32,511 nucleotides of DNA from an uncultured Clostridia bacterium (GTDB lineage Bacteria; Bacillota; Clostridia; Christensenellales; CAG-138), in NCBI GenBank assembly GCA_947166925.1, contig CAMVGD010000017.1, positions 1-32,511 on the forward strand, given 5' to 3'. The notes beneath the pieces were generated by a model. It saw only the letters and a list, made by a program, of their open reading frames with translations. It was not told where the DNA came from and made no database searches. A program made the translations under genes and the position numbers. This document shows, in pieces, positions 30,843 through 32,511 of this stretch. Position 1 is the first letter of the stretch. Each line of letters starts with the position of its first letter.

Positions 30843-32511
30843 ATGGATTTATCGAAACTCAACCCGCCGCAGCGCGACGCGGTGACCTGTACCGAGGGAC
30901 CGCTCCTGATCCTTGCGGGCGCAGGCAGCGGAAAAACGCGCGTGCTGACGCATCGAATTGCATATCTGATCGAGGAAAAAGGCGTTTCGCCTTACCGCAT
31001 CCTTGCGCTGACCTTCACGAACAAGGCCGCAAAGGAGATGCGCGAGCGCGTCGACGCGCTGGTCGAGACCGACGCGAAGTCGATCTGGGTCGCGACGTTC
31101 CACGGCTTCTGCGCACGCCTTCTTTCGATGGAGATCGAACGCCTCGGCTACGGAAAAGCGTTCATCATCTACGACGAGCAGGACCAGCAGTCGCTGATCG
31201 GACATATCATCAAGGATATGAACCTGAACGACAAGGTCTTTACAAAGCGCATGCTCGCAGGGATCTTCTCGAACGCGAAAAACCATTCACTCTCCCCTCT
31301 TGCGTTTCTGCGCGAGACGGGTCAGCCGACGCAGGTACTGGAGGCGTTCAAGCTCTATGAAAAGCGGCTGAAGGACGCGAACGCGCTCGATTTCGACGAT
31401 CTTCTGCTCTGCACGATCCGTCTGTTTGAGGAGAATCCCGACGTGCTCGAAAAGTGGCGCGAACGGTTCCGCTACATTCTCGTCGACGAGTATCAGGATA
31501 CGAACCTGGCGCAGTATCACATCGTCAATCTGCTTGCGAAAAAGCACCGCAACCTGTGCGTGGTCGGCGACGACGACCAGAGCATCTATGCATGGCGCGG
31601 CGCGGACATCCGCAACATTCTCGAATTCGAGAAGGATTTCGAGGGCTGCAGGGTCATCCGGCTCGAACAGAATTACCGCTCGACCGAAAAGATCCTCGAC
31701 GCGGCGAACGCAGTCATTCACAACAACCGCGGCCGCAAGGAAAAGAAGCTGTGGACCGCCGAAAAGGGCGGCGCGCCGATCGACGTGCATGAGGCGAGCG
31801 ACGAGCGCGACGAAGCGTACTATATCTGCGCAAAGATCGCAAACGGCGTGCGCTCCGGCGCGCGGTACGACGATTTTGCGATCCTCTACCGGACGCACGC
31901 GCAAAGCCGTGTTCTCGAAATGATGCTGAAAAGCTTCCTGATCCCCTACCGCGTCTACGGCGGCGTGTCGTTCTTCTCGCGGGCGGAGGTCAAGGATATC
32001 CTCGCGTATCTGCGGCTTGTTTTGAACCCCGCGGACGACGAGGCGTTTTTACGCGCGGTCAACACCCCGCCCCGCGGTGTCGGCGCACAGAGCATCGCCG
32101 TGCTTTCGGACAGCGCGCGCAGACGCGGGATCCCGCTGATGAGCGCCGTGATCGTGCCGGACGACGTTCCGCCTCGCACCGCCGCAAAGTTTACGCCGTT
32201 TCTGAATCTGTTTCAAAAGCTCTATGAGCTGCTCGACACGATGCCGCTTGCGGACTTTGCGCGGGAGCTTCTGGAACGCATCGGCTACGACGCGTATCTC
32301 AAAGACGATAAGAAGGAAAACTACGAATCCCGCGCCGAGGTCGTCGAGGAGCTTCTCGGCTACATCGAGGAGTTTGAAAAGAACTACACCGAAGCCGACG
32401 GCAACGTGCTGCAGGCGTTTCTGACGAACGTCGCTCTGTTCTCGCAGGCGGACAACGTGGACGAAACGAACGGCTGCGTGAATCTGATGACGCTGCACGC
32501 GGCGAAGGGAC
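30843..32511 (+). CDS. pcrA: ATP-dependent DNA helicase PcrA/UvrD (partial, runs off the window)
   Basis: The frame is open from ATG 30843 to the window end, giving 556 residues of the N-terminal part. Superfamily 1A motifs are visible: Q motif (LNPPQRDAV), Walker A (AGAGSGKT, Lys31), TFTNKAAKEM (Ia), ILVDEYQDTN (II), VVGDDDQSIYAWRGA (III), RLEQNYRST (IV), and the beginning of motif V (VNLMTLHAAKG) at the edge. It unwinds DNA 3' to 5' in repair and plasmid replication and removes RecA filaments. Weak GAGG overlaps the DUF4364 stop, suggesting coupled translation. The C-terminal end is outside the window. Confidence 0.96.
   Translation, partial: MDLSKLNPPQRDAVTCTEGPLLILAGAGSGKTRVLTHRIAYLIEEKGVSPYRILALTFTNKAAKEMRERVDALVETDAKSIWVATFHGFCARLLSMEIERLGYGKAFIIYDEQDQQSLIGHIIKDMNLNDKVFTKRMLAGIFSNAKNHSLSPLAFLRETGQPTQVLEAFKLYEKRLKDANALDFDDLLLCTIRLFEENPDVLEKWRERFRYILVDEYQDTNLAQYHIVNLLAKKHRNLCVVGDDDQSIYAWRGADIRNILEFEKDFEGCRVIRLEQNYRSTEKILDAANAVIHNNRGRKEKKLWTAEKGGAPIDVHEASDERDEAYYICAKIANGVRSGARYDDFAILYRTHAQSRVLEMMLKSFLIPYRVYGGVSFFSRAEVKDILAYLRLVLNPADDEAFLRAVNTPPRGVGAQSIAVLSDSARRRGIPLMSAVIVPDDVPPRTAAKFTPFLNLFQKLYELLDTMPLADFARELLERIGYDAYLKDDKKENYESRAEVVEELLGYIEEFEKNYTEADGNVLQAFLTNVALFSQADNVDETNGCVNLMTLHAAKG

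Overview
This 32.5-kb window looks like a chromosomal segment from an anaerobic, fairly GC-rich Firmicute of the class Clostridia, probably an uncultured gut lineage. The evidence is MutS2, a SpoVB-like flippase followed by MazG and HU, DUF523 and DUF4364 proteins, a PyrR-type attenuator, strong GGAGG ribosome binding sites and sigma-A-type promoters. No phage, transposase, integrase or rRNA gene was seen. The taxonomic placement is inference from gene content only.

Left arm (1-12 kb, minus strand). A promoter at about 7.28 kb appears to drive a compact run: DUF523 protein, OmpR-type response regulator, sensor histidine kinase, HtrA-like protease, MutS2 and a two-TM membrane protein. The last gene seems to be broken by a frameshift, because its basic C-terminal tail continues in another frame down to a terminator at the window edge. 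Upstream of this run lie a GT4 glycosyltransferase, an RlmI-type rRNA methyltransferase and a large hydrolase/multi-TM fusion. The fusion is divergent from a MarR-family regulator and has a perfect palindrome between its promoter and start codon.

Centre (12.7-16.2 kb, plus strand). A tRNA-Leu(GAG) with its own promoter and terminator is followed by a two-copy tandem repeat. Each unit carries the tRNA 3' end, the tRNA terminator and a 131-nt, highly foldable element. The two copies of the element differ at five positions, and two of these form a compensatory C-G to T-A change in a predicted stem. Next come a hypoxanthine-DNA glycosylase that looks leaderless, and a GT4 glycosyltransferase/acyltransferase pair that probably makes a membrane glycolipid. 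The acyltransferase stop codon lies in the first hairpin of an array of short hairpins joined by ATGAATT/AATTCAT spacers.

Galactoside operon (16.1-21.3 kb, plus strand). galM, galK, an MFS transporter and a GH2 glycosidase are tightly packed behind one promoter and end at a strong terminator. Together they suggest uptake of a galactoside, intracellular hydrolysis, anomer conversion and phosphorylation.

Right arm (21.4-30.2 kb, minus strand). In transcription order this holds pyrR-uraA behind a PyrR-type attenuator, an M14 peptidase with PG-binding and LysM-like domains, a SpoVB/MurJ-like flippase with an apparently leaderless promoter, mazG, the HU gene and a secreted GLUG/Cys-rich/Big2 protein. 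The last 2.2 kb are plus strand: a DUF4364 protein and the 5' part of pcrA, which runs off the window.
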